The position numbers and the translations under genes were made by a program. Of a DNA stretch of 6,047 nt, positions 1-5,428 are shown piece by piece (positions within the stretch are counted from its first letter, which is position 1; each line of letters opens with the position of its first letter). The notes beneath the pieces were generated by a model. That model worked only from the letters and a program-made list of their open reading frames with translations. It did no database searches and had not been told where the DNA came from. The stretch covers positions 1-6,047 of the forward strand of contig JAKANV010000045.1 in assembly GCA_021823605.1 (NCBI GenBank). Reading direction: 5' to 3'. The DNA comes from a bacterium. GTDB lineage: Bacteria > Patescibacteriota > CPR2 > UBA1875 > JAJYID01.

Positions 1-50
1 CGCCTGAGGAAAAATTTATTTTTGATCTTGCGATCATGAACTATTTCCAT
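1..50 (-). CDS. 5' end of an unidentified gene downstream of the cadC-like repressor (partial)
   Basis: A reading frame starts with ATG at 50-48 and stays open to the window edge. Its 16 codons begin MEIVHDRKIKNKFFLR. The start lies one base after the TAG stop of the repressor. A purine-rich AAAGAGG, inside the last repressor codons, sits about 10 nt before the ATG, so the two genes are probably transcribed together and translationally coupled. In known cad, czr and smt-type units the gene next to the sensor is often a metal exporter, such as a P1B-type ATPase or a cation diffusion facilitator. That is only a guess from context here, because 16 residues are too few to identify a family. Confidence 0.5.
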   Translation of the reverse strand, partial: MEIVHDRKIKNKFFLR

Positions 51-51
51 C

Positions 52-456
52 CTACCGGTTCCTCTTTTTAATGGCTGTGTGGGAGGCTTGCGAGTGGCTG
101 AGATGATCAAGACCCTGAGTAAAGAGTTTCAGCACATGCTCATCATCCAGGGAATAAAAGGCGATCCGCCCTTCCTTGCGGTACTTGACCAACTGCGCCA
201 TCCGCATGGTCCGAAGCTGATGGGAAACAGCGGATACAGTCATGGACAGTGCTGAGGCGATATCGCAGACACAAAGTTCACCATCAGCAAGAATTGAGAT
301 GATGCGCAAGCGGGTAGGATCAGACATTACCTGAAAGATGCGAGAGAGGTCGGTAGCAGCCAGGCTGTCCATGGCCCTTTTCTTCGCTTGTTCTACTGCT
401 TCGGGGTGAATACAGGCAACATCACAAACGTCTTTTTGGTGAATAGTTGAGCGCAT
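52..456 (-). CDS. cadC: CadC-type ArsR/SmtB metal-responsive transcriptional repressor
   Basis: This is a 134-residue winged-helix repressor that should release its operator when it binds a soft metal such as Cd, Pb or Zn. The helix-turn-helix covers about residues 58-85 and is followed by the wing RKEGRIAFYSLDDEH. Thiol ligands are Cys11 and Cys15 in the N-terminal arm and Cys62 and Cys64 in ELCVCD. Asp105, His107, His118 and His121 match the alpha-5 zinc site. Every one lies exactly four positions after its counterpart in staphylococcal CadC (7, 11, 58, 60, 101, 103, 114, 117), so there are no gaps between sites. The only ligand change is His for Glu117. I chose ATG 456 because a promoter -10 ends six bases before it. 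An in-frame TTG at 462 with AGGAG 12 nt upstream is the alternative and adds two residues. G+C is about 50%, well above the genes to the right. The metal specificity is inferred. Confidence 0.9.
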   Translation of the reverse strand: MRSTIHQKDVCDVACIHPEAVEQAKKRAMDSLAATDLSRIFQVMSDPTRLRIISILADGELCVCDIASALSMTVSAVSHQLRTMRMAQLVKYRKEGRIAFYSLDDEHVLKLFTQGLDHLSHSQASHTAIKKRNR

Positions 457-462
457 ATTCAA

Positions 463-490
463 ATAATATATTATCTCCTGCCCGTGTCAA
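463..490 (-). promoter_or_regulatory. Promoter and probable operator of the cadC-like gene
   Basis: Reading on the minus strand, a perfect -35 TTGACA lies at 490-485 and a -10 TATTAT at 468-463, separated by 16 nt. The -10 ends six bases before the ATG at 456, so the transcript would start at or next to the start codon. A perfect 12-bp AT-rich palindrome, ATAATATATTAT at 463-474, covers the -10. ArsR/SmtB repressors bind inverted repeats overlapping their own promoters, so this is the natural candidate operator for autoregulation. The operator role is inferred; the hexamers and the palindrome are directly visible. Confidence 0.6.
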
Positions 491-578
491 GAAAAAATTG
501 ATCAGTGTAGAGGTTGGTTGCTCCGGATCATGAAATCTTCTTCGCAAGCCCTACCAGTTGTTGTATCATAAGCCTGTC

Positions 579-603
579 GCTGTTCAGATAACGTCCGAAC
601 AGC
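579..603. repeat. 7-bp perfect inverted repeat (GCTGTTC / GAACAGC, 11-nt loop)
   Basis: GCTGTTC at 579-585 and GAACAGC at 597-603 are exact inverted repeats around an 11-nt loop. The right arm falls where a -35 element would lie for the promoter before position 632, so an operator role is possible. There is no T-run after it on either strand, so it is not a good intrinsic terminator. It also lies inside the coding-like minus-strand fragment, so it may be coincidental. Confidence 0.3.
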
Positions 604-616
604 TCGACCAAAACAA

Positions 617-625
617 TGATAAAAT
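617..625 (+). promoter_or_regulatory. Extended -10 promoter for the 632-2254 operon, predicted leaderless
   Basis: TGATAAAAT combines the extended -10 TG (617-618) with TAAAAT at 620-625. The hexamer ends six bases before the ATG at 632, so transcription would start at the start codon itself. No good -35 hexamer is seen 15-18 nt upstream, which an extended -10 can tolerate. No Shine-Dalgarno sequence precedes the ATG, which fits a leaderless message. Confidence 0.5.
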
Positions 626-631
626 ACATTT

Positions 632-964
632 ATGGTAGAAAGAAGTTCAGAAGAATTTAACAACCCATCAGAAGAGATTGATAAGGTGAAAGAAATTAAC
701 CGACTAGTTGATTCGGCGGGTCATCATATTGGTCATTTCCTATTAGGCAATCGATTCGAGGAAGAAACTGATATTTATACTGACTTAGGTCACCTACAAA
801 CGGGTCTAAAAGCTGCCATTTCATTAAATGAACTAGTTAAAAATGAAGATTTGAAAGAGATAATTGACATTCTTCAGTCTATTGAAGGTAACTCAAGAAG
901 AGATGATGAACTATTAGATAAGATTAATTCCTTAATGGATAATCTTCATAACATAAAAGAATGA
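632..964 (+). CDS. Hypothetical acidic helical protein, 110 aa
   Basis: I do not recognise this protein. It is soluble, rich in Glu and Asp, lacks cysteine and has no signal peptide or membrane segment. It appears to be all helical: a charged N-terminus (1-20), a helix with a His cluster GHHIGHF at about 30-36, a central segment with hydrophobic heptad-like spacing (about 52-82) and an acidic helix to the C-terminus (92-110). It heads a three-gene operon and its TGA stop overlaps the ATG of the RNase HI gene in an ATGA junction, which implies translational coupling. Context makes a link to RNA/DNA processing or the envelope possible, but nothing in the sequence decides this. The start is supported by the promoter immediately upstream. 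The frame and length make a real gene likely, although its function is unknown. Confidence 0.8.
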   Translation: MVERSSEEFNNPSEEIDKVKEINRLVDSAGHHIGHFLLGNRFEEETDIYTDLGHLQTGLKAAISLNELVKNEDLKEIIDILQSIEGNSRRDDELLDKINSLMDNLHNIKE

Positions 965-1365
965 ATAAGCTTATTATCTTCACAGACGGAGGGGCGAGGA
1001 ACAATCCGGGACCAGCAGGAATCGGGATTGTTTTGTATGATGAGAATAAAAAAATTGTTGAGACATTCAAAGAGTACATTGGTGAAGCGACAAACAATCA
1101 GGCAGAATATAAAGCATTAGTCAAAGCATTACAGTTGGCCGAGAAACACTCTCCAAAAGAAATTGAATGTTTCTTAGATAGCGAGCTAGTCGTAAAACAG
1201 CTGAATAAACAGTACAAAGTAAAGGATCCAGATCTTCAGGTCATATATAATCAGATTTTAGATTTATCAATATTCAAAAATATCAGCTTTAAACATGTTC
1301 GAAGAGAACAGAATAAGCTGGCGGATAAACTGGTCAATGAGGCAATAGATGAAGCACAAGGTTAA
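961..1365 (+). CDS. rnhA: Ribonuclease HI family protein
   Basis: RNase HI cleaves the RNA strand of RNA-DNA hybrids in the cytoplasm using two divalent metal ions, for example when removing primers and R-loops. The 134-residue protein is a compact single domain. The four carboxylates are visible: Asp9 in FTDGGARNNPGPAG, Glu49 in NNQAEYKAL, Asp73 in FLDSELVV and Asp122 in the C-terminal ADKLVNEA. His112 in KHVRREQN is at the place of the mobile catalytic His. The basic-protrusion loop of E. coli RNase HI is absent, as in the shorter bacterial and archaeal RNase HI-like group. There is no hybrid-binding extension, so it is the minimal form. The start overlaps the previous stop by four bases and the end overlaps the next gene by 17 bases, which marks it as the middle gene of an operon. 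The family is secure; the symbol rests on family membership only. Confidence 0.93.
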   Translation: MNKLIIFTDGGARNNPGPAGIGIVLYDENKKIVETFKEYIGEATNNQAEYKALVKALQLAEKHSPKEIECFLDSELVVKQLNKQYKVKDPDLQVIYNQILDLSIFKNISFKHVRREQNKLADKLVNEAIDEAQG

Positions 1366-2254
1366 AAATTTCTTTAGATTCAAACCTAAGAAAAAGAGGA
1401 TTAAAACTGATCACCAAGTTATTGCTTCCTTAGGTATATTTATTCTCTTTGCGGGGATAGTTTTCGCGGTTTCATATAAGGATTTGTCAGCTCCTAAAAC
1501 AGAGATTTCCAAACCTGCTAAAAATACTCAGAGTGAACAGGTGGTAAAGAAACCACAAGTGAAGGCTAAAGACCAGAAACCGGTACCGAGAACTGACCTG
1601 AAAGTTCCAATTCTGATGTTTCATCATATTCGCGATCCCAAGCCAATTGCAGACAAAATTCAACATAATCTCTCGGTGTCTCCAGAAAAGTTTAGAGCAG
1701 ATTTAGAACTGCTAAAGCGTAACGGCTATCAGGCAGTGAGTATCGATGATTTGAGTAGAATCTTTAGCGGAGAATTACAAATAAAAAAACCAGTTGTCTT
1801 AACCTTTGATGATGGCTATGACGATAACTTTACTCAAGCCTTCCCTGATATTGTATCTGCAGGTATGACTGGAAACTTCTATATTATTACAGGTTCGGTG
1901 GGTAAGCCTGCATACATGACGGCTGGTCAGCTCAAAGCTATGGAAAAAGCAGGAATGACGATAGGTTCTCATACTGTGGCTCATGAAGATTTGGCCATTA
2001 TTTCTGTTGATAGGCAGACTAAGGAACTTGCTGAGAGCAAAACATTTCTAAAGAACCTTCTCGGCAAAAATATCGCCGACTTGTGTTATCCTTCAGGAAA
2101 ATATAGCCCTTTGACTTTGACTATTGCAAAACAACTTGGTTATAAAACAGGAACTACCACAAAGTTTGGTTTGGCTGAACTGAATTCAGATATGTTACAG
2201 CTTCCCCGGGTTAGAATGACCGAGGCTACAAACTTGAGCGCTATTTTGCGCTAA
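1349..2254 (+). CDS. Membrane-anchored polysaccharide deacetylase (NodB homology domain, CE4 family)
   Basis: This is a probable metal-dependent deacetylase acting on N-acetylated glycans outside the membrane, such as peptidoglycan or an exopolysaccharide. The 301 residues comprise a basic N-terminus (1-20), one membrane segment (about 24-42), a Lys/Pro/Gln-rich linker (about 45-84) and the catalytic domain. VPILMFHHI (86-94) is the usual domain entry. TFDDGYDDN (152-160) supplies the catalytic base Asp154 and metal ligand Asp155. SHTVAH (207-212) supplies His208 and His212. CYPSGKYS (247-254) is the YPxG variant of motif 3, lacking the Arg of classical RPPYG, and LPRVRM lies near the end. 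ATG 1349 overlaps the RNase HI gene by 17 nt and has GAGG at 1339-1342, six bases upstream. No cleavage site is clear, so it is probably anchored. The family is firm; the substrate is not known. Confidence 0.92.
   Translation: MKHKVKNFFRFKPKKKRIKTDHQVIASLGIFILFAGIVFAVSYKDLSAPKTEISKPAKNTQSEQVVKKPQVKAKDQKPVPRTDLKVPILMFHHIRDPKPIADKIQHNLSVSPEKFRADLELLKRNGYQAVSIDDLSRIFSGELQIKKPVVLTFDDGYDDNFTQAFPDIVSAGMTGNFYIITGSVGKPAYMTAGQLKAMEKAGMTIGSHTVAHEDLAIISVDRQTKELAESKTFLKNLLGKNIADLCYPSGKYSPLTLTIAKQLGYKTGTTTKFGLAELNSDMLQLPRVRMTEATNLSAILR
2237..2252. terminator. Weak hairpin at the convergent gene ends
   Basis: AGCGC (2237-2241) and GCGCT (2248-2252) pair around the loop TATTTT and overlap the last deacetylase codons. 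The two convergent stops are only 2 nt apart, so any terminator must lie within coding sequence. The short stem and lack of a clean T-run on either strand make this a weak bidirectional terminator candidate at best. Confidence 0.25.
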
Positions 2255-2256
2255 AA

Positions 2257-3756
2257 CTATCTTCTTTTCCAGACCGTGTAGTTCCTAAATTCTTTATCGG
2301 GGGTGTAGTTATTCAACATATAGAGAATGACTTTTTTGTTTTGGTAATAAAGATTTTTTGGATCTTTAGCAATAATCCAATATTTTGGTTTTGATTTATC
2401 TAAGTCGTTGATAAAGGTTTGATCAAGGTTGAAACCATATTTATCACGAGTATCTAAAAGCAGAACACTGGCAGAAATATATCTGGAACCTGCATCACGT
2501 TCAGCCATCCTATATAAAACTGCGCCGTAAGTGTAGGCTTCTATTTTGTCATTCTTGTTTGAATTAGCTTTAATATAGTCGGCAATTTGTTGGTACTCAT
2601 TTAGCTCTGCCTTCACATTACCCGTAAATGAATTGAGCAGTTGTTTGCTCGACATAGCAAATGAAACGGCCATGCCACCGAGTAAAATCAGGACAATAAT
2701 TAAATTCTTGGGTTTGGCAATCTGTAAAAATATATTTCCACCGTAAGCGAAGATGAGCATAAAAATCGGCATTGAGATTAAAAAGTAGTAAGGGTAAAAA
2801 GAACCAAGTCCGAAACCAATGAAGAGAGCGCCAGCCAAAGCAAGGAGTAAAAATCGATAGAGCATATCGGATTTTATTTTCTTGAAATCTTTAAGGAAGA
2901 ATACCGCGAATATGGCTAAAGGTATAAAGAAGGGAAAGATTATGAAAACAAATATACTTTGCGGGGAAACATTTCCACCCCAAGCACTTTGGGCATACTT
3001 AGAACTGAAGAGGAACGATGCGACAAAGAAGTCATGCAGTGCGCTTAGTGACTGGAAATAGATTAACCAAAAAGCAGTTTGCAGTATTATCGGAATGCCA
3101 AAAACCAGATAATTTACAATGAATTTCTTTATGCTTTTATAGCTTAACAAGAATATCTCGACTATGATTGGCAAGCTTAGAACCAGAAAGTTTCCCTTTA
3201 GGTAAAAGAGGATTGAAAGGCAGACTCCTGAGAGAAAAAGGTTTACGAGTTTCTTATCTTTATAGAATTTGAAAAAGGCGAGGAACATTAATATCAGAAA
3301 TATGACGCCGATATTTTCTGTATTATTTCCGCTGGATGCAAACTGAGCCAGGTTTCGCCAGAAAACATAGAGAAGAAGTGCGACCCTTGCAATTTTTTCG
3401 GCGTTTTTCTTAAAGAAGTTTTTAGTGAATGTACCGGCGAGTTTGTAAAAAAGAAAGATATCGAAAATTGTGAGCGCTGTTAAAAATATCCGATGGAGAA
3501 TTAGATTCCCGCCAAAAAGCAGGTGCATCAAAGCATTAAATTCAAAGATTAGCGGGGGCTTGTGATCCCAAGCGTTTACGTATAAGAGGCCGCCCCTAGC
3601 AATGGTTTTGCCGACGTAATAGAAAATCCAGTGATCGCTATCGTAAGGATAGAACCAGATGGCCATTCTTGCCAAAATGAATACCAGAATAAGGAAAACC
3701 CAGAAGGCCTTTTTGCTTTCTAGGAATCGATTAAATAAGTCCTGAACTTTTCGCAT
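2257..3756 (-). CDS. GT-C fold glycosyltransferase of the PMT/ArnT type (polyprenyl-phosphate sugar donor)
   Basis: This is a 499-residue integral membrane protein expected to move a sugar from a polyprenyl-phosphate donor onto a lipid, glycan or protein on the outer face of the membrane. After a first membrane helix (about 17-36), the extracytoplasmic loop has an acidic motif, YDSDHW (Asp39, Asp41), in the position of the GT-C catalytic Asp. It is followed by LLYVNAWDHKPPLIFE, the KPPL hallmark (Lys66) of the PMT_2/GT83 group. Roughly ten further hydrophobic segments follow, with FYPYYFLISMP at about 320-330 also typical. The last 110 residues (from about 388) form a soluble tail with a KYWIIAKDPKN stretch, likely exposed outside. 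Donor and acceptor cannot be told. It converges on the deacetylase, so both may modify surface glycans, though they are not co-transcribed. The ATG at 3756 is chosen because a -10 ends six bases upstream. Confidence 0.87.
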   Translation of the reverse strand: MRKVQDLFNRFLESKKAFWVFLILVFILARMAIWFYPYDSDHWIFYYVGKTIARGGLLYVNAWDHKPPLIFEFNALMHLLFGGNLILHRIFLTALTIFDIFLFYKLAGTFTKNFFKKNAEKIARVALLLYVFWRNLAQFASSGNNTENIGVIFLILMFLAFFKFYKDKKLVNLFLSGVCLSILFYLKGNFLVLSLPIIVEIFLLSYKSIKKFIVNYLVFGIPIILQTAFWLIYFQSLSALHDFFVASFLFSSKYAQSAWGGNVSPQSIFVFIIFPFFIPLAIFAVFFLKDFKKIKSDMLYRFLLLALAGALFIGFGLGSFYPYYFLISMPIFMLIFAYGGNIFLQIAKPKNLIIVLILLGGMAVSFAMSSKQLLNSFTGNVKAELNEYQQIADYIKANSNKNDKIEAYTYGAVLYRMAERDAGSRYISASVLLLDTRDKYGFNLDQTFINDLDKSKPKYWIIAKDPKNLYYQNKKVILYMLNNYTPDKEFRNYTVWKRR

Positions 3757-3762
3757 GTAAAC

Positions 3763-3791
3763 ACTTTATCAGAAATTAAATATGATGTCAT
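3763..3791 (-). promoter_or_regulatory. Promoter of the glycosyltransferase gene, predicted leaderless
   Basis: On the minus strand a -35-like ATGACA (3791-3786) and an extended -10 TGATAAAGT, with the hexamer TAAAGT at 3768-3763, are separated by 17 nt. The hexamer ends six bases before the ATG at 3756, and no Shine-Dalgarno sequence lies between them. It points away from the plus-strand promoter at 3829, so this short region drives two divergent units. Confidence 0.5.
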
Positions 3792-3828
3792 TTTTTCTTG
3801 TTCTTGTATCTTGGAATTTATTTTTTTG

Positions 3829-3837
3829 TGCTATAAT
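3829..3837 (+). promoter_or_regulatory. Perfect extended -10 promoter for the plus-strand unit starting at 3845
   Basis: TGCTATAAT at 3829-3837 is an exact extended -10 (TGnTATAAT). The hexamer ends seven bases before the ATG at 3845, which predicts a leaderless or nearly leaderless message. The upstream stretch is very T-rich; TTGGAA at 3811-3816 is a possible but badly spaced (15 nt) -35. This promoter may drive the anchored protein and, by read-through, the gap and pgk genes. Confidence 0.65.
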
Positions 3838-3844
3838 GGAGTCT

Positions 3845-4405
3845 ATGAAAAAGATATTTAGAAATAAAACAGCATTACTCTTGGTCGTTGCATTAATTGT
3901 CGGTTTTGGAGGCACGTTCGCTTATTTATCAATGACAACAAAAAAAGAAGCTCCCAAAAGTGAGAACAGTAAAACACAGGGTAATTCAACGGTTCAGACA
4001 GAAAAAGGAGGGGGCCTTGATCAAAATAATGCTAAAACACAGACTCCAGCGCCAGCGCAGGAAAAAGCTCCTACAAGTACTCAAACCAGTCTTGGGAGTA
4101 TAAACGCTTCTGTAACGGCTCAGAAATCGGTTTCCGATGATAGCATCTCGATACTGTTCTACATAGAAGGGTCTGGAACTTTCAGCATTCAGGAAAAAAG
4201 CGGTAGTACTTGGCAGACAACTAAGGAAAATGTAAGTTATGCCGGAACAGGGGGACTGAATGCAGGCGTTTTAGCCGCCGGGCAAGCCTCCAAAACTCTC
4301 AGAGCCCTAAAGATTGAGAATGGTAAATATACAGCGGTGACGAAAGAGTTTACTATTAACCGGTCAGAAGTTGACGCGGCTTTAGGTATAAAAACTTACA
4401 ATTAA
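3845..4405 (+). CDS. Membrane-anchored extracytoplasmic protein of unknown function
   Basis: I do not recognise this 186-residue protein. It has a short basic N-terminus (KKIFRNK), one hydrophobic membrane segment (about 9-28) and a low-complexity linker rich in Lys, Thr, Gln, Ser and Pro (about 32-80). A Ser/Gly/Thr-rich domain (about 82-175) follows with alternating hydrophobic residues that suggest beta strands, for example SISILFYIEG and KTLRALKIENGKY. There is no lipobox cysteine, so it is probably anchored by an uncleaved helix, with the beta domain outside. The frame is open 21 codons further upstream, to ATG 3782. I reject that start because those codons run through the T-rich tract and the perfect extended -10, and the methionine at 3845 gives a typical signal-anchor. 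It lies 18 nt before gap, so it may be co-transcribed with glycolytic genes, which is an odd pairing. Confidence 0.8.
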   Translation: MKKIFRNKTALLLVVALIVGFGGTFAYLSMTTKKEAPKSENSKTQGNSTVQTEKGGGLDQNNAKTQTPAPAQEKAPTSTQTSLGSINASVTAQKSVSDDSISILFYIEGSGTFSIQEKSGSTWQTTKENVSYAGTGGLNAGVLAAGQASKTLRALKIENGKYTAVTKEFTINRSEVDAALGIKTYN

Positions 4406-4414
4406 TATAAATCT

Positions 4415-4420
4415 AGGAGG
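4415..4420 (+). promoter_or_regulatory. Strong Shine-Dalgarno sequence for gap
   Basis: AGGAGG, followed by T to give AGGAGGT, ends three bases before the ATG at 4424. It is a full anti-SD complement and the strongest ribosome-binding site in the window, consistent with high expression of a central glycolytic enzyme. The unit-leading genes lack such sites. Confidence 0.8.
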
Positions 4421-4423
4421 TAC

Positions 4424-5419
4424 ATGAAAGTAGCTATTAATGGTTTTGGCAGGATAGGGAGACAGGTTTTCAAGATATTCACAGAGAAATATCCTAACGT
4501 TGAAGTTGTTGCGATAAATGACCTTGGTGATAATAAAACACTAGCTCACCTTTTGAAATACGATTCAAACTATGGGACTTTTGATGCAAAAATTACATCA
4601 GATTCAGATTCAATCGCTGTAAATGGTAAAAAGGTTAAAGTCTTAGCCGAGAAAGACCCCGTAAATCTTCCCTGGAAAGAACTTGGTATCGATGTGGTCA
4701 TAGAGTCCACTGGCTTTTTCACAGATGGTGAAAAAGCAAAGGCTCATCTTGAAGCGGGAGCAAAGAAGGTTTTAATCTCAGCGCCGGCTAAGAACCACGA
4801 TATTACATTGGTTTTGGGAGTGAATGAGGATAAATATGATAAGGATAAACATAATATTATTTCCAATGCCTCCTGTACCACAAACGGTCTGGCCCCCATC
4901 GTTAAGGTTTTAGTTGATAACTTTGGTGTCAAACGCGGCCTGATGACTACAATTCATTCCTATACAAATGACCAAAGGATTTTAGATTTGCCACATGAAG
5001 ACTTGAGAAGGGCAAGGGCAGCGGCTTTAAACATTATTCCTACGTCTACTGGTGCAGCCAAAGCGTTAAAAGAAGTAATCCCTGAAGTAGATGGTATTTT
5101 GGATGGGATGTCTCTTCGTGTGCCGACTCCAGTTGTCTCAGTTAATGATTTAGTTGTAGAGCTTAAAAAAGATACAAGTGTAGAAGAAATCACAGCTAAG
5201 ATGAAAGAAGCAGCACAGGGAAGGATGAAGGGGATTCTAGAAGTAGCGGATGAGCCGCTAGTTTCAATGGATTATAAAGGAAGTCAGTATTCATCCATTT
5301 ATGATAGCCTTCTTACTAAAAATATAGGTGGTAATTTCTTTAAAATAATCGGCTGGTATGACAATGAATGGGGATATTCAAACAGGCTTGCTGATTTGAC
5401 CAATTTCATATACTCTTAG
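4424..5419 (+). CDS. gap: Type I glyceraldehyde-3-phosphate dehydrogenase, NAD-preferring
   Basis: This cytoplasmic glycolytic enzyme oxidises glyceraldehyde-3-phosphate with phosphate to 1,3-bisphosphoglycerate, reducing NAD. The 331 residues match the usual family length. NGFGRIGR (6-13) starts the Rossmann fold and Asp33 in AIND is placed to bind the NAD ribose. SNASCTTN (148-154) carries the catalytic Cys151, the only cysteine in the protein, and TIHSYTNDQ carries His178. RILDLPHEDLRRARAAA (185-201), with the Leu-Pro pair typical of NAD-dependent catabolic GapA enzymes, argues against an NADP-type GapB. SLRVPTP (230-236) and WYDNEWGYSNR (311-321) are the standard phosphate-site and C-terminal motifs. 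It precedes pgk by a few bases, so product passes to the next enzyme of the same operon. Nothing is missing; the call is very secure. Confidence 0.98.
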   Translation: MKVAINGFGRIGRQVFKIFTEKYPNVEVVAINDLGDNKTLAHLLKYDSNYGTFDAKITSDSDSIAVNGKKVKVLAEKDPVNLPWKELGIDVVIESTGFFTDGEKAKAHLEAGAKKVLISAPAKNHDITLVLGVNEDKYDKDKHNIISNASCTTNGLAPIVKVLVDNFGVKRGLMTTIHSYTNDQRILDLPHEDLRRARAAALNIIPTSTGAAKALKEVIPEVDGILDGMSLRVPTPVVSVNDLVVELKKDTSVEEITAKMKEAAQGRMKGILEVADEPLVSMDYKGSQYSSIYDSLLTKNIGGNFFKIIGWYDNEWGYSNRLADLTNFIYS

Positions 5420-5428
5420 AAGATGAAT

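Larger units (their letters stand above)
528..629 (-). pseudogene. Short coding-like fragment, perhaps the C-terminal remnant of a truncated gene
   Basis: An open frame of 33 codons runs from ATG 629-627 to TGA 530-528. From about position 615 downward it looks coding-like, with the segment VELFGRYLNSDR followed by LMIQQLVGLAKKIS. It has amphipathic helix spacing and G+C-rich codons like the neighbouring repressor gene. I do not recognise the family. The first few residues (MYFIIV) fall in AT-rich DNA that also forms the promoter of the plus-strand gene at 632. The simplest reading is that a longer gene upstream of cadC was cut at the composition break near 610 and only its 3' end remains. 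It could instead be a chance frame or a real small protein. Confidence 0.3.

Noticed and set aside
481..631. tRNA or small RNA gene in the cadC upstream region
   Set aside because: No cloverleaf or T-loop GTTCRA consensus in a proper arrangement was found; the 579-603 hairpin alone is not enough.
962..964. TGA read as glycine or tryptophan (Gracilibacteria/SR1-type code)
   Set aside because: TGA ends the 110-residue frame exactly at an ATGA overlap with a clear gene, and no conserved protein here contains an in-frame TGA.
1799..1984. Minus-strand open frame inside the deacetylase gene
   Set aside because: It lies antisense to the catalytic NodB motifs, has no start signals and its translation is unlike a protein family.
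3782..3844. N-terminal extension of the anchored protein from ATG 3782
   Set aside because: These 21 codons run through a T-rich tract and a perfect TGCTATAAT promoter; the methionine at 3845 gives a normal signal-anchor start.
4744..5193. Two minus-strand open frames inside gap
   Set aside because: Both are antisense shadows of a highly conserved gene and have no independent start signals.
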